A stretch of DNA of 64,000 nucleotides. Origin: Gemmatimonadaceae bacterium (GTDB lineage: Bacteria; Gemmatimonadota; Gemmatimonadetes; Gemmatimonadales; Gemmatimonadaceae). Below are positions 20,488-29,842 of this stretch, piece by piece. Within the stretch, counting starts at the first letter, position 1, and each line of letters begins with the position of its first letter. The position numbers and the translations under genes were made by a program. Under the pieces are notes generated by a model. The model was not told the origin of the DNA, did no database searches, and was given only the letters and a program-made list of their open reading frames with translations. The stretch is from assembly GCA_019186945.1 (NCBI GenBank), contig JABAQJ010000006.1, positions 62,001-126,000 of the forward strand, in the 5' to 3' direction.

Positions 20488-23343
20488 ATGCTACCTGTCG
20501 TATTCGCCGTCATCCTCTTCGCGCAAGCTCGGTCCGCGACCTCGCCGATCGCGCGCGACCCTGCCTACGCCAGTGACGGTCGCCTCGCTGTCTCAGTCGA
20601 CGGCGACCTGTGGTTGCGCCGCGTCAACGGATCCTGGTCTCGCCTGACGAGAGGCCCGGAGTGGGATCGGCAGCCGGCGTGGAGTCGCGACGGAGCGTCG
20701 CTCGTGTTCGCATCCGACCGAAGTGGCGGTGGAGATATCTACCGACTGCCGGTACGCGGCGATGACGCCAGTGCGCTCCCGGACCGGCTGACCAGCGACG
20801 ATGCGCCAGAGAGTGAGCCGGCGCTGGCGGCTGACGGGACGCTGTTCTTCGTCCGTGGACGCGGGACGTCAGCACGCATCTGGTCACGTGCCCCGGATGG
20901 CTCCGAGAAACGCCTGACGCGCGATGACCTGGCGGAACGATGGCCGGCGATCTCGCCCGACGGCGCGAGGCTCGCGTACGTGCAGTTCACGGAGACGGCG
21001 CGTCGCCTGCGCGTCCGGACTATCGCCTCGGGGATAGACAGCGTGGTCGTGGCCGACCGGGCGCCGGCACGACCGGGGTGGTCGCCTGATGGCGCTCGTA
21101 TCGCGTTCTTTTCGGCCACGCCGCGCGCGGGCATCTACGTTGCCGCCGCTACCGGCATCTACGCCAACTTTCTGAGTGCGCGGAGCGGTGACCCAGCGTG
21201 GAGTGCGGACGGCGCTCAGGTGCTGATTGCCGATCGGTCACCCGACGATGCCAGCTACAACGGAGATCCCGATCGGGTTGGGGACCGGGCGATCGCGGAA
21301 CAGTTGCTTGCCGGCGCCGGAATGACGATGGTAGATGCACCCAGGCCACCGGATGCCGGCCTGCGCACCATCACCGGACCGGCGGTGATGGATCGTCGAG
21401 CACGAAATGCCGAAACGTTCGATCGTTTCTTCGACCGCACGGACCGGCTCTACTTCAGCGCTCCCGACGCGGCCGAACGGCGTGCGCAGTGGAAGGCACT
21501 TGGAGATACGCATCGACCGCAGGCCCTGGCTGCGACCAGCGATCTGGAACTGGACCGCGTGTTATACCGCATGGTGAGGGACCGGCCGACGCTCCGACCA
21601 GAGCAGACCGGGCGCGCGGCAGTGTCGAGCGCAAGTCCCGTAGCCACCGCGGCCGGTGTGGAGATTCTGAGCAAGGGCGGCAACGTCGTCGACGCGGCCG
21701 TTGCCGTTTCCTTCGCGCTCGGCGTCGTCGAACCCGATGCCAGCGGCGTGGGCGGGTATGGTGAGATGTTGGTGCAACTGACGGGAATGACCAAGCCGGC
21801 GCTGATCGAGTTCATGGCGCGCGTCCCGGAGGAGGCCACGCTGTCCAATGCCTCGCTGCTTCAGGACGGTCGGTATCCGTCGGACGGTCCCGTGCTGGCC
21901 ATGGTTCCCGGCACCGTGGCGGCCATGTACCAGGCATGGCAGCGCTTCGGCTCGCAACGGATCCCGTGGGCAGATTTGCTCGCTCCAGCCATTCGTGCGG
22001 CGAAGGACGGTTACGTAGTCAGTGACGGGCTGGCCACCACGTTGCAGCTCGAACGAAGCCGCTTCCTCAAGTACGAATCGAGTCGCGCGCTCTTCTTCAG
22101 GAATGGAAACCCGCTCAAAGCTGGCGATACTCTCCGGAATCCCGACCTCGCCTGGACGCTCGAACAGATCGCCAAGAACGGGCACGACGGCTTCTATCGT
22201 GGCGAAGTGGCGCGGCGACTGGTCAATGACCTGCGAGGGAAGGGGAACGCAATCAAGCTGACGGACCTCTCCCGGTACTTCGCCGCCGATCGCGTACCAG
22301 TCGAGGGCACCTATCGCGGCCTGACGATCTTCTCCAGCGCACCGCCGGTTGGAGGCGGCGCGACGCTCGTCTCGCAGCTCAACCTGCTGGAGCACATCAG
22401 CGCCCCGAAACGGTATACGGACGACGCTCAGACGCTGCACGCGATGATCGGCGCCTGGCAGCTCATTCCGTCTTCACGAAACCGGATCGCCGACCCGTCG
22501 CTCTGGCCCGTGAACGTCGAGCCGTTCCAGAACAAGGATACCGCCGATGCACGATGGAAATGCTTCGACGCCGACCGCGCGTTGACTCCCGCGATCTTCA
22601 AGGGAGACACGCTCAGCTGTGCCGGTACCAAGACACCCGCCGAGCCCGCGCGCGACGCGGATGAGACACCCGTCCCGGAATGCGAAGGGCAACCGGATCA
22701 CGCCGCCGGCGCGATCTGTCGTCCCCAGGGAACCACGGCTTTCACGGTCGCCGACGCTGACGGCAATGCCGTCGCGGTGACGCAGACCCTGGGAACATGG
22801 GGCGGGAACTTCTACGTGACTTCAGGCCTCGGCTTCCTCTACAACGACAAGCTCACGTCGTATGGCACCGATCCGAACGCCTACGGCGCACGACTCCCAT
22901 ACGCCCGCCACGGGAGCACAATTGCCCCGACGATCGTGATGCAGGGAAGCAGTACTTCGCGTCGCCCGATCCTGGCTGTCGGGGCCGCCGGCAACGCCTG
23001 GATCAACTCGGCTGTCTACCAGACGCTGGTTGGCGTCGTGGATTTCGGTCTCTCGCCGCAGCGCGCTTTGGAGCTGCCGAGGTTCCTTCCGTCACAGCGA
23101 GGCGGCGGTGGCTTCGGTCCGCCGGCAGGACCGGGCGGGCGGCGCGAGTTCGTCATCGATATCGAGGACGGGTTCGATCCCGACGTGATCGCCACCCTCA
23201 GGGCCATGGGCCACAACTTCAACGTGATCTCGCTCAGGGGCGAGCTGCGAATGGGGTACGGTGCGGCGATCGCGATCGGCAGTGGCCGAGTGACTGCAGG
23301 CGGCGATCCACGTCGCTCGGGAACGGCAAGCGCCATTCCCTGA
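20488..23343 (+). CDS. Tricorn-like propeller fused to gamma-glutamyltransferase
   Basis: A 951-residue exported protein. After a short signal come PD40/TolB propeller repeats ([50 protein letters not shown]) to about residue 290. A helical linker resembles the one that precedes PDZ-S41 in tricorn proteins ([17 protein letters not shown]). From about 377 to the end it is a gamma-glutamyltransferase: [20 protein letters not shown], the Thr749-Thr750-Ala751 processing site (canonical TTH has His as third residue), then [18 protein letters not shown]. GGTs self-cleave and transfer or hydrolyse gamma-glutamyl groups such as that of glutathione. The product probably acts in the periplasm. A GGGAG ribosome site supports the start. 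Confidence 0.9.
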   Translation: MLPVVFAVILFAQARSATSPIARDPAYASDGRLAVSVDGDLWLRRVNGSWSRLTRGPEWDRQPAWSRDGASLVFASDRSGGGDIYRLPVRGDDASALPDRLTSDDAPESEPALAADGTLFFVRGRGTSARIWSRAPDGSEKRLTRDDLAERWPAISPDGARLAYVQFTETARRLRVRTIASGIDSVVVADRAPARPGWSPDGARIAFFSATPRAGIYVAAATGIYANFLSARSGDPAWSADGAQVLIADRSPDDASYNGDPDRVGDRAIAEQLLAGAGMTMVDAPRPPDAGLRTITGPAVMDRRARNAETFDRFFDRTDRLYFSAPDAAERRAQWKALGDTHRPQALAATSDLELDRVLYRMVRDRPTLRPEQTGRAAVSSASPVATAAGVEILSKGGNVVDAAVAVSFALGVVEPDASGVGGYGEMLVQLTGMTKPALIEFMARVPEEATLSNASLLQDGRYPSDGPVLAMVPGTVAAMYQAWQRFGSQRIPWADLLAPAIRAAKDGYVVSDGLATTLQLERSRFLKYESSRALFFRNGNPLKAGDTLRNPDLAWTLEQIAKNGHDGFYRGEVARRLVNDLRGKGNAIKLTDLSRYFAADRVPVEGTYRGLTIFSSAPPVGGGATLVSQLNLLEHISAPKRYTDDAQTLHAMIGAWQLIPSSRNRIADPSLWPVNVEPFQNKDTADARWKCFDADRALTPAIFKGDTLSCAGTKTPAEPARDADETPVPECEGQPDHAAGAICRPQGTTAFTVADADGNAVAVTQTLGTWGGNFYVTSGLGFLYNDKLTSYGTDPNAYGARLPYARHGSTIAPTIVMQGSSTSRRPILAVGAAGNAWINSAVYQTLVGVVDFGLSPQRALELPRFLPSQRGGGGFGPPAGPGGRREFVIDIEDGFDPDVIATLRAMGHNFNVISLRGELRMGYGAAIAIGSGRVTAGGDPRRSGTASAIP

Positions 23344-23447
23344 CCGGTTCATGCGCCGGGAACCGAATCGCGGGTACGGCGACTTCTTCAGGGGTGAGAT
23401 CGCATGAACGATCGGCGGCGCACCCCCCCTGCCGTACGGAGCATTCC

Positions 23448-23849
23448 ATGACCGACGATACCGCACACTCGAGCGAGGACGTCAAGGCACGCCTCACGTC
23501 TCAACAGTACCATGTCACGCAGGAGAAGGGCACCGAACGGCCCTTCTCCGGCGCCTATTGGGACTGTCACGACGAAGGGACTTACCGCTGCGTGGTCTGT
23601 GACCACCCGTTATTCCCGTCCGGTACGAAGTTCGATTCGGGTAGCGGCTGGCCTTCGTTCTACGCTCCGGTGGACGAGGCCGCGGTGTCGACTGCCCAAG
23701 ACACGTCCCACTTCATGCGACGTACAGAGGCGCTGTGCCGCAACTGTGGCGCGCACTTGGGCCACGTCTTCGACGATGGCCCCGATCCGACGGGCCAGCG
23801 CTACTGCATCAACTCCGCGGCGCTGACCCTCGATCGAACAACGAAGTAG
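23448..23849 (+). CDS. msrB: Peptide-methionine (R)-S-oxide reductase
   Basis: MsrB reduces methionine-R-sulfoxide in proteins. All hallmarks are here in 133 residues: two zinc-binding CxxC pairs ([19 protein letters not shown]), [10 protein letters not shown], and the catalytic Cys in [13 protein letters not shown] about 7 bases before ATG 23448 fixes the start. There is no signal peptide, so it acts in the cytoplasm. It is convergent with rho, whose stop is 6 bases away. Confidence 0.96.
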   Translation: MTDDTAHSSEDVKARLTSQQYHVTQEKGTERPFSGAYWDCHDEGTYRCVVCDHPLFPSGTKFDSGSGWPSFYAPVDEAAVSTAQDTSHFMRRTEALCRNCGAHLGHVFDDGPDPTGQRYCINSAALTLDRTTK

Positions 23850-23855
23850 CCGGCG

Positions 23856-25430
23856 CTACAAGCCCGTCAGCAAGGCGTCGTTGTTGGGCGTGTTGGCAAT
23901 CCGTTTGATCATCCACTCCATCGCGGCCTGCGGCGGCATCTGCTGCAGGCCGCGGCGCAGCGTGTAGATCGCGTCGATCTGGTCGGGCTTGTACAACTTC
24001 TCCTCTCGACGTGTCCCGGATGCGGCGATATCGAACGCCGGAAAGATCCGCTTCTCGCTCAACGATCGGTCGAGCTTGATCTCGCAGTTCCCGGTTCCCT
24101 TGAACTCCTCGAAGATCACGTCGTCCATGCGCGAACCGGTCTCGACCAGTGCAGTGGAAATGATGGTCAGACTGCCGCCGCCGTCCCGCTCGGCCACCGC
24201 GCGAGCCGAGCCGAAGAACGCCTTTGGCTTTGCCATAGCAGTGGTGTCGAGACCGCCGGACATGGTACGGCCCGAGCCACGCTCGGCGGTGTTGTGCGCA
24301 CGCGCCATGCGCGTCAACGAGTCGAGCACGATTACCACATCGCGGCCGAGTTCCACGAGGCGGCGAGCGTGCTCGAGTACCATCTCGCAGACTTCCACGT
24401 GACGGTGCGCTGGCTGGTCGAACGAGGACGCGATTACCTCGCCGACACCCCATGAAATGGCTTCGCTGACTTCTTCCGGCCGTTCGTCGACGAGCAGAAT
24501 GAGGAGCACTGCCTTCGGGTGATTAAGCGCGATCCCTTCCGTAAGCGCGTGCAGGAGCATCGTCTTGCCGGCACGCGCCGGTGCGACGATCAGAGCGCGC
24601 TGACCGTATCCGATGGGCGCCATCAGGTCGATGCAACGGCGCGTGAGCTCCGGCCCGCCACGCGCCGGTCTGCCGGTCTCCATCGTCAGACGCCGGTCCG
24701 GATACGTCGCGGTCAGCGACTGGAAGTCAGGACGCTTGCCCAGCGTCGCGGGATCCTGGTCGTTGATGCTCGTGATTTCGACGACGACGATCCGCTGCCG
24801 ATGATCTCGTCCGGTCGTTGCAACCAGAACGTCTCCGCGCCGTAGCGAGTACTGCCGAACGACGTGTGGCGGAACGAACGCGTCGCCCGATTCGGCGAGA
24901 TAGCTGTTGGAGGCTCGGCGAATGAAGCCGCCGTCGCGCGACGTATCGAACCAGCCAGCAGTTTCCGAATCGGCGATGATCGGCGTGGGCGGGGTCTGTT
25001 GCTCCGGACCGCGTCTTCCGCGGCGATTCCGGCGGTGCCGGCGGCCGTTTCGTCCGTGAAACTCGTCGCGCTCGCGATGGGGGCGATCGTCGAACCGGGG
25101 CGTCGGTGCAACCGGTGCTTGGGGCGCGATATCGTCCGGGCTTCGGTGCGGGCGTGAGGCGTCACTCGTGCCTTCGCTCCCTTCGCTTTCGACGGCAGCC
25201 GATCGGTCGCGCGCGGCCGGGGCGTCAGCTTCGGCAGAGCCATCCGACCCACGGTCGCTGCCGTGCTCAGCGGTGGGTGGTGGTGAGATGTCGATATCGA
25301 GGTCCTGGGATCCGTCCGGCATGTCAGCCACGGCATCGCGATACGGATTCGGCTCGCCCGGCTGATCGGTCTGGCGATCACGGCGGGTAGGACGGCGGCC
25401 ACGACGATGCGGGCGTCGGCGTTCGGTCAT
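23856..25430 (-). CDS. rho: Transcription termination factor Rho
   Basis: A hexameric RNA helicase that ends transcription. The product from ATG 25430 is 524 residues. Residues 1 to about 165 are a low-complexity, Arg/Asp/Pro-rich extension (RRRPHRRGRRPTRRD, GRRHRRNRRGRRG). The RNA-binding cold-shock-like domain follows (DAFVPPHVVRQYSLRRGD), then the ATPase. Its Walker A is APARAGKTMLL, Walker B is VVIVLDSLTRMARA, and the Q/R-loop region includes FFGSARAVAERDGGGSL. An N-terminal helical RHO_N domain is not evident. Such charged insertions are known in Rho of several phyla and often bind RNA. No Shine-Dalgarno is clear. A 456-base leader region lies upstream. Confidence 0.95.
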   Translation of the reverse strand: MTERRRPHRRGRRPTRRDRQTDQPGEPNPYRDAVADMPDGSQDLDIDISPPPTAEHGSDRGSDGSAEADAPAARDRSAAVESEGSEGTSDASRPHRSPDDIAPQAPVAPTPRFDDRPHRERDEFHGRNGRRHRRNRRGRRGPEQQTPPTPIIADSETAGWFDTSRDGGFIRRASNSYLAESGDAFVPPHVVRQYSLRRGDVLVATTGRDHRQRIVVVEITSINDQDPATLGKRPDFQSLTATYPDRRLTMETGRPARGGPELTRRCIDLMAPIGYGQRALIVAPARAGKTMLLHALTEGIALNHPKAVLLILLVDERPEEVSEAISWGVGEVIASSFDQPAHRHVEVCEMVLEHARRLVELGRDVVIVLDSLTRMARAHNTAERGSGRTMSGGLDTTAMAKPKAFFGSARAVAERDGGGSLTIISTALVETGSRMDDVIFEEFKGTGNCEIKLDRSLSEKRIFPAFDIAASGTRREEKLYKPDQIDAIYTLRRGLQQMPPQAAMEWMIKRIANTPNNDALLTGL

Positions 25431-25886
25431 GCAAACAGGGGGTCTGAAACGGGGATTGATGTCGGCACACGTGCACGGCACGTGGGCGGGAAAGCGTTAG
25501 GCCTGGGAATGGTCCTGGCGACCGCGTCGGGCGCATGCGCGCAACGACGGCGCCGCGATGCCTGCCAGTTCGAACTTGAGATAGGGAACCGTCGTGCGCA
25601 CTCGCACGACACTCACAATCACCACGCGTCGCGGATAGATCACACGACCGCAGTAACGGCTTACTGCTTTGGCGCCTTCGTCCTGTCCGCTCCCGGAACA
25701 CCGACCGGTCTCTGCGGCAGGACCCAAACATCACCATGACGATGCCACACATCGCCCATGGGTTGGTTCAGTATGCCACTGCGCCCCGATTCGCGCAAGC
25801 GCGCACGATCCGCCTGCCGGGAGGCAGACGCCTCGCCGAGCGACCTCCTCATGCAGGCAGACGGATTGGAGACCCCAATCGCAACA
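25431..25886 (-). other. Non-coding gap upstream of rho
   Basis: No credible gene in 456 bases; the open frames here have no family features and poor codon bias. It should hold the rho promoter and possibly a long rho leader, since rho genes are often autoregulated through their leader. It has one CGTTAGG copy at 25495-25501. I tried to fit known riboswitch cores and none matched. Confidence 0.45.
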
Positions 25887-26531
25887 TCAGGGTCTCGAGC
25901 CCCCGATGCCCTCCAGGCTGCGTGTGACCTCGATCAGGCGCCGGCTCAATTCGATGATGCGCTCCACGGATCGGCGATGGTCTGCCCCGAGATCCTCGAG
26001 TTCCATGAGTTGTGCTTCGGCAAGCAGCGCCGCGAGCGGGTTGTTCAACGAGTGCTGCAGCTTCAGGGCGATCTCGCCAGCAGCGAGCAAACGTTGCGTC
26101 TGGCGGAGCACGCGCAGCGCATGGGCGAGCGACGCATTCTCCTTCGCCAGACCGTCCAGACGCAGTGCCTCGCGCAATGCGTCCGGCAGAGTGCCGGCGA
26201 GCGTTGCGCTGTCGAGCACGTGGCTGATGCCGAGTCGGGCTCGATCCCTCTCCAGCGACTCGCGCCCACCGCTGACGATGAGCATCGCCGGAGCCTTGAA
26301 ACCGCGGGCGCGCATGGTTCGCAGCATCTCGATCGCCTTGTCCTCGGCCGACGCGTCGATCAGTGCGCAGTCGGCGTCCGGTAGATTCCGGACGCTGCCC
26401 AGGTCGGTTGCGTCGACTGCTGCCCCGGGAAGCAGTGCGGCGATGAGCTGCGCCAGTGCTGCGGCGGTCGGTTCTGCGGTCGACAGGCACGCAACCCGGA
26501 TTGGCGCTATCCGCGGATCCGCGTGGGTCAT
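25887..26531 (-). CDS. Degenerate receiver plus HisKA-like dimerisation domain, no ATPase
   Basis: A 214-residue protein. The first half (about 10-120) has receiver-like alternating strands and helices (IRVACLST, CALIDAS, PAMLIVSGG), but the acidic pocket is mostly missing. A coiled segment (about 125-150) leads to a HisKA-type H-box, ALKLQHSLNNPLAALLAEAQ, with candidate phospho-His160. The protein ends about 50 residues later, before any N, G1 or G2 box. It could therefore receive or pass on phosphate, or dimerise with a kinase, but could not bind ATP itself. It diverges from a TPR gene with only 33 bases between starts. Confidence 0.7.
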   Translation of the reverse strand: MTHADPRIAPIRVACLSTAEPTAAALAQLIAALLPGAAVDATDLGSVRNLPDADCALIDASAEDKAIEMLRTMRARGFKAPAMLIVSGGRESLERDRARLGISHVLDSATLAGTLPDALREALRLDGLAKENASLAHALRVLRQTQRLLAAGEIALKLQHSLNNPLAALLAEAQLMELEDLGADHRRSVERIIELSRRLIEVTRSLEGIGGSRP

Positions 26532-26564
26532 GCGTCCCGCTGCGGGCCAGGGTAGTTTTCGCTC

Positions 26565-27158
26565 ATGTCGGCTCCGGCATTTCGGCTCCCCGCGGACGTC
26601 GCGGCGGCGGTGGAAGACTATCGACGGGAGAGCAATCCCGTCGAACTTACGCGACGACTGATCCATCTCGCCAATGCGGCTACGGCCGATGCCCTGATCG
26701 AGGTGGCTGAGCCCTACCGGGACGAGCCCAACGTAATCGCACCGCTCTACGAGCAGATCGTTCGACAGCAGCCCGCGAACGCGCGAGCGCTGGTGATTCT
26801 GGCGAATGCCTACTGGTTGCAGGGAAGAGGCCCCGCCGAGGTCGGGCAGTTGGCGTCGCGCGCGATCGAGTGCGACCCGGCGAACCGTGGCGCTTGGCAC
26901 CTGTGGGCTCTGTCTGAGTCGGATCCGCGCCAGAGAGTGACACGCTGGCAACAGGTCACCCAGCGTTTTCCCGATGACGACCTGGCCCTCGCGAACGTCG
27001 CCGACAACGCGGCTGCCGTTGCGGGTGCGGAGTCCGACTACGAACTGCTGGACTTGGCGGTGGCCACGTTCGAGCGACTCCTGGAGCGATCGCCGGCGCC
27101 GGAGCAGCGCGAAGCCGTGGAGATGGCGATCCGGGCACTCAAGGGCTGGCGTTTCTAG
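26565..27158 (+). CDS. TPR-like helical protein
   Basis: A 197-residue cytoplasmic protein with no signal. It contains tetratricopeptide-type helix pairs: APLYEQIVRQQPANARALVILANAYWLQG is followed by ASRAIECDPANRGAWHLWAL, with the typical W/L-G-Y/A-P pattern at about 34-residue spacing. Such proteins are scaffolds. It shares a 33-base divergent promoter region with the phosphotransfer-like gene at 25887-26531, hinting at shared control. Specific role unknown. Confidence 0.72.
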   Translation: MSAPAFRLPADVAAAVEDYRRESNPVELTRRLIHLANAATADALIEVAEPYRDEPNVIAPLYEQIVRQQPANARALVILANAYWLQGRGPAEVGQLASRAIECDPANRGAWHLWALSESDPRQRVTRWQQVTQRFPDDDLALANVADNAAAVAGAESDYELLDLAVATFERLLERSPAPEQREAVEMAIRALKGWRF

Positions 27159-27269
27159 CGGCGGGCCTCCGTCGTACCGCCGTCAGAGCCGGTCATTCGG
27201 GCGTCGACGGAGACGAGGAAACTCTGCGGAGGGCGTTCCGTATCTAAGAGCACGACACTCCCGCACACG

Positions 27270-29462
27270 ATGTCTCGCCCCATGGGTCTCGCGGTTCGAT
27301 GGCGGTCATTCCGCTCGCGCGTCGGCGGTCCGGCAGATGCGACTCTCCGGCAGGTTGTGCGGCAGCGTTGGCCGCTGGCGGCTGTTGGACTGGCAGTTCT
27401 CCTCTCCCTGGCCTGGTTCGACGTGTGGCTGGCCACCTGCGGTCTGGAGGGATGCCCGACGGACACCGAAATCCGGGCATACCAGCCATCGGAAGGAGAG
27501 AGGGTGTTCGACAGGAATAACAAGCTGATCGGACGTCTTACGAGCGTTCGGCGTGTGAATGTCCCCCTAAGGAAGGTGCCAGAGCACGTCCGGCGGGCTT
27601 TCCTGGCAACCGAGGATCGCCGCTTCTACCGACACGACGGCGTCGACTGGCATGGTGCCGCGAGGGCGCTGGTCCGCAACGTGACGACGTTCGGCGTGCG
27701 CGAAGGTTTCAGCACGATCTCGATGCAGCTGGCGAGAAACTCCTTCCTCGCGCATCGCGTCAACGGTAGCCGTTCGTTAGGGCGCAAGTTCCTCGAACTC
27801 CGTGTGGCGCGGCTTCTCGAGAACGCATTGACCAAGGAGGAAATCTTCGAGCGATACCTGAATGCTATCTACCTGGGGAATGGGGTGTATGGCGTCGAAG
27901 CGGCGAGCCGTGATCTGTTCGATAAGCACGTATCTGAGCTGACGGTGGCCGAGGGCGCGATGCTGGCGGCGTTGCCGAAAGGACCCTCGGCGTACACTCC
28001 GAAGGCGAATCCGGAACGGGCCCTGGAACGTCGCAATCTCGTCTTGTCGTTGATGCGGCGGGAGGGCTTTCTGGACGACGCAACGCTGGAGTCCGCGCGC
28101 GACGAGGCGATCGATGTCTCCAGCGAGGACTGGTTCCCGCCGGCGCTCAACGATTCGTATGCGCTGGACGCCGTGCGGCAGCAGGCCGACTCGATTCTTC
28201 GGAAGGCGGGGTTGGTCGGGACGGATGTACGACTGTACACGACGCTCGACCTGACTGCACAACGGGCCGCCGAGCGGGCCGTGCGGGACCGCGCTGGGGC
28301 CATCGAGGAGGAATCGTCGTATGAGACGTGGGCAGTGTCCGGCGATGGCAATGATGCGTATCGCTCACGTACGCCATTGCAGGGAGCGATGGTGGCGCTC
28401 GATCCTCGAACCGGCGACATCCGGGCTCTCGTCGGTGGCCGAACCTATCGACGGGGCTCCTTCAACCGAGCGCTCATGGCGAAGCGTCAGCCGGGATCCG
28501 CATTCAAACCATTCGTCTACGCTGCTGCCCTGTCGGCAGGAATGACACCGGCGTCGATGGTGGACGACGAGCCGGTGGAGGTGCGCGACGGGCGTCGAGT
28601 GTGGACGCCAGCGAACTACGGCGACGAGTACGAAGGGCGTGTGACTCTCCGGCGGGCGCTCATGCACTCCTCCAATGCGGCGACTGTTCGCGTCAGCCGG
28701 AGTGTCGGCGAACGGGTGGTGGCCGACATTGCCCACCGGAATGGTATCCGCAGTCCGATCTCGGCGGTCCCGGCATTGGCGTTAGGCGCCGTGGACGTCA
28801 CGCCCCTGGAACTGGTGGCTGCATATGCCCCGTTCGCGAACGGCGGGTTCCGCGTTGCGCCACGGCTGCTGCGGCGTATCGAACGGGTAGACGGGAGTAT
28901 CGTATGGTCTGGGCGCGTCGTGCGCGACAGTGTCATGGATGCCCGGGACGCCTATCAGCTGACCTCCATGCTGCGCTCGGTGGTGGACCGGGGCACCGGC
29001 CGTGCCGCTCGGGCCGGGGGTGTGTCCGGGCCCGTTGCGGGAAAGACAGGGACGACGAACGACGGTGACGACGTCTGGTTTGTCGGCTATACGCCGACGC
29101 TTGTAGCGGGCTTCTGGTTCGGGTACGACACGCCGGAGTCGATTGGTGCCAATGCCAGCGGCGGACGTCTGGCCGCCCCGGCATGGGCGCAGTTCATGAG
29201 GGAGGGCTGGCACGAGCGGGCCAGCGAGCGCGCATGGTCTGCACCGTCGGGCATGGTCATGGTCGAGATCGACTCCGAAACCGGCGAACTGGCGGGCGAG
29301 TGGTGCCCGCACCGACAGCGCGAGTGGTTCCGGCCAGGCACCGAGCCAACATCTCCCTGCCGCGAACACGAAGGTGGCGAGAGTCACGAATGGCGTTTCG
29401 ACCTGCCCGACGGCTTGGACGCCCGTGTCCAATCCCTCCTGCGCCGCATCCTCGGTCGATAG
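27270..29462 (+). CDS. Class A penicillin-binding protein (transglycosylase/transpeptidase)
   Basis: A 730-residue bifunctional peptidoglycan synthase, anchored by one N-terminal helix (about 32-52). The GT51 glycosyltransferase domain has catalytic Glu115 in TEDRRFYRHDGVD, then FSTISMQLARN and NAIYLGNGVYG. The transpeptidase domain has Ser410 in GSAFKP (SxxK), a SSN motif in MHSSNAATV, and the KTGTT box at Lys592. Length and layout fit the PBP1A/PBP1C family; I cannot separate the two by sight. A short Cys-containing loop near 57-62 and another near the C-terminus (EWCPH, SPCRE) could form disulfides outside the membrane. Confidence 0.95.
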   Translation: MSRPMGLAVRWRSFRSRVGGPADATLRQVVRQRWPLAAVGLAVLLSLAWFDVWLATCGLEGCPTDTEIRAYQPSEGERVFDRNNKLIGRLTSVRRVNVPLRKVPEHVRRAFLATEDRRFYRHDGVDWHGAARALVRNVTTFGVREGFSTISMQLARNSFLAHRVNGSRSLGRKFLELRVARLLENALTKEEIFERYLNAIYLGNGVYGVEAASRDLFDKHVSELTVAEGAMLAALPKGPSAYTPKANPERALERRNLVLSLMRREGFLDDATLESARDEAIDVSSEDWFPPALNDSYALDAVRQQADSILRKAGLVGTDVRLYTTLDLTAQRAAERAVRDRAGAIEEESSYETWAVSGDGNDAYRSRTPLQGAMVALDPRTGDIRALVGGRTYRRGSFNRALMAKRQPGSAFKPFVYAAALSAGMTPASMVDDEPVEVRDGRRVWTPANYGDEYEGRVTLRRALMHSSNAATVRVSRSVGERVVADIAHRNGIRSPISAVPALALGAVDVTPLELVAAYAPFANGGFRVAPRLLRRIERVDGSIVWSGRVVRDSVMDARDAYQLTSMLRSVVDRGTGRAARAGGVSGPVAGKTGTTNDGDDVWFVGYTPTLVAGFWFGYDTPESIGANASGGRLAAPAWAQFMREGWHERASERAWSAPSGMVMVEIDSETGELAGEWCPHRQREWFRPGTEPTSPCREHEGGESHEWRFDLPDGLDARVQSLLRRILGR

Positions 29463-29842
29463 CTTCCGATCGCTCAGCTTCAACACGAGTGTGCGGGGTC
29501 TGCTGCGAGCACCCTCTGATTGCCTGACTGTAAAGACACAGCGCTGCTCTGCAGCTGATGTGTCGCAGCCGGTGATGATTCGTTCCGACCTGGTCCACCG
29601 ATGCCCAGCAGCTGCACCCCAACACGCAGCGGCCTCATGAAAGCCTCGGACGGGTGCCGCCGCTAACCTGCTTGCCCAGGACCATTCCTTCCCGCCGAGC
29701 CTGACTCCGACCCGTCTCCTTGACGGTGGAGCTTGCCTGTGGCGCGAATGTCACTTCCGAGCAGCATCGACGCTGGTACGACCACACCGGCGCGTGAGTC
29801 GCACGCGCCGGACGCGGCCGCATCCGATTCGAGCTCGCTACG
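29463..29842. other. Non-coding gap between convergent genes
   Basis: A 380-base stretch between the converging PBP and DUF1501 genes. I see no gene with family features. The only structure is a perfect stem-loop near its right end (29787-29811). Confidence 0.5.
29787..29811. terminator. Perfect hairpin between convergent genes
   Basis: CCGGCGCGTG (29787-29796) pairs fully with CACGCGCCGG (29802-29811) around the loop AGTCG. It lies 31 bases past the stop of the DUF1501 gene on the minus strand and 325 bases past the PBP gene. No T-run follows on either strand, so it is a candidate terminator or transcript-end stabiliser. Confidence 0.5.

Noticed and set aside
20199-20513. Open frames on both strands between argJ and the GGT gene
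   Set aside because: Low-complexity Arg/Pro/Ser translation, no ribosome site and no family motif; they look like non-coding sequence or eroded repeats.
25497-25752. Minus-strand frame and possible riboswitch upstream of rho
   Set aside because: The translation has no recognisable domain. I tried to fit a c-di-GMP-I type core around the AAAGC segment, but the required neighbouring motifs are absent.
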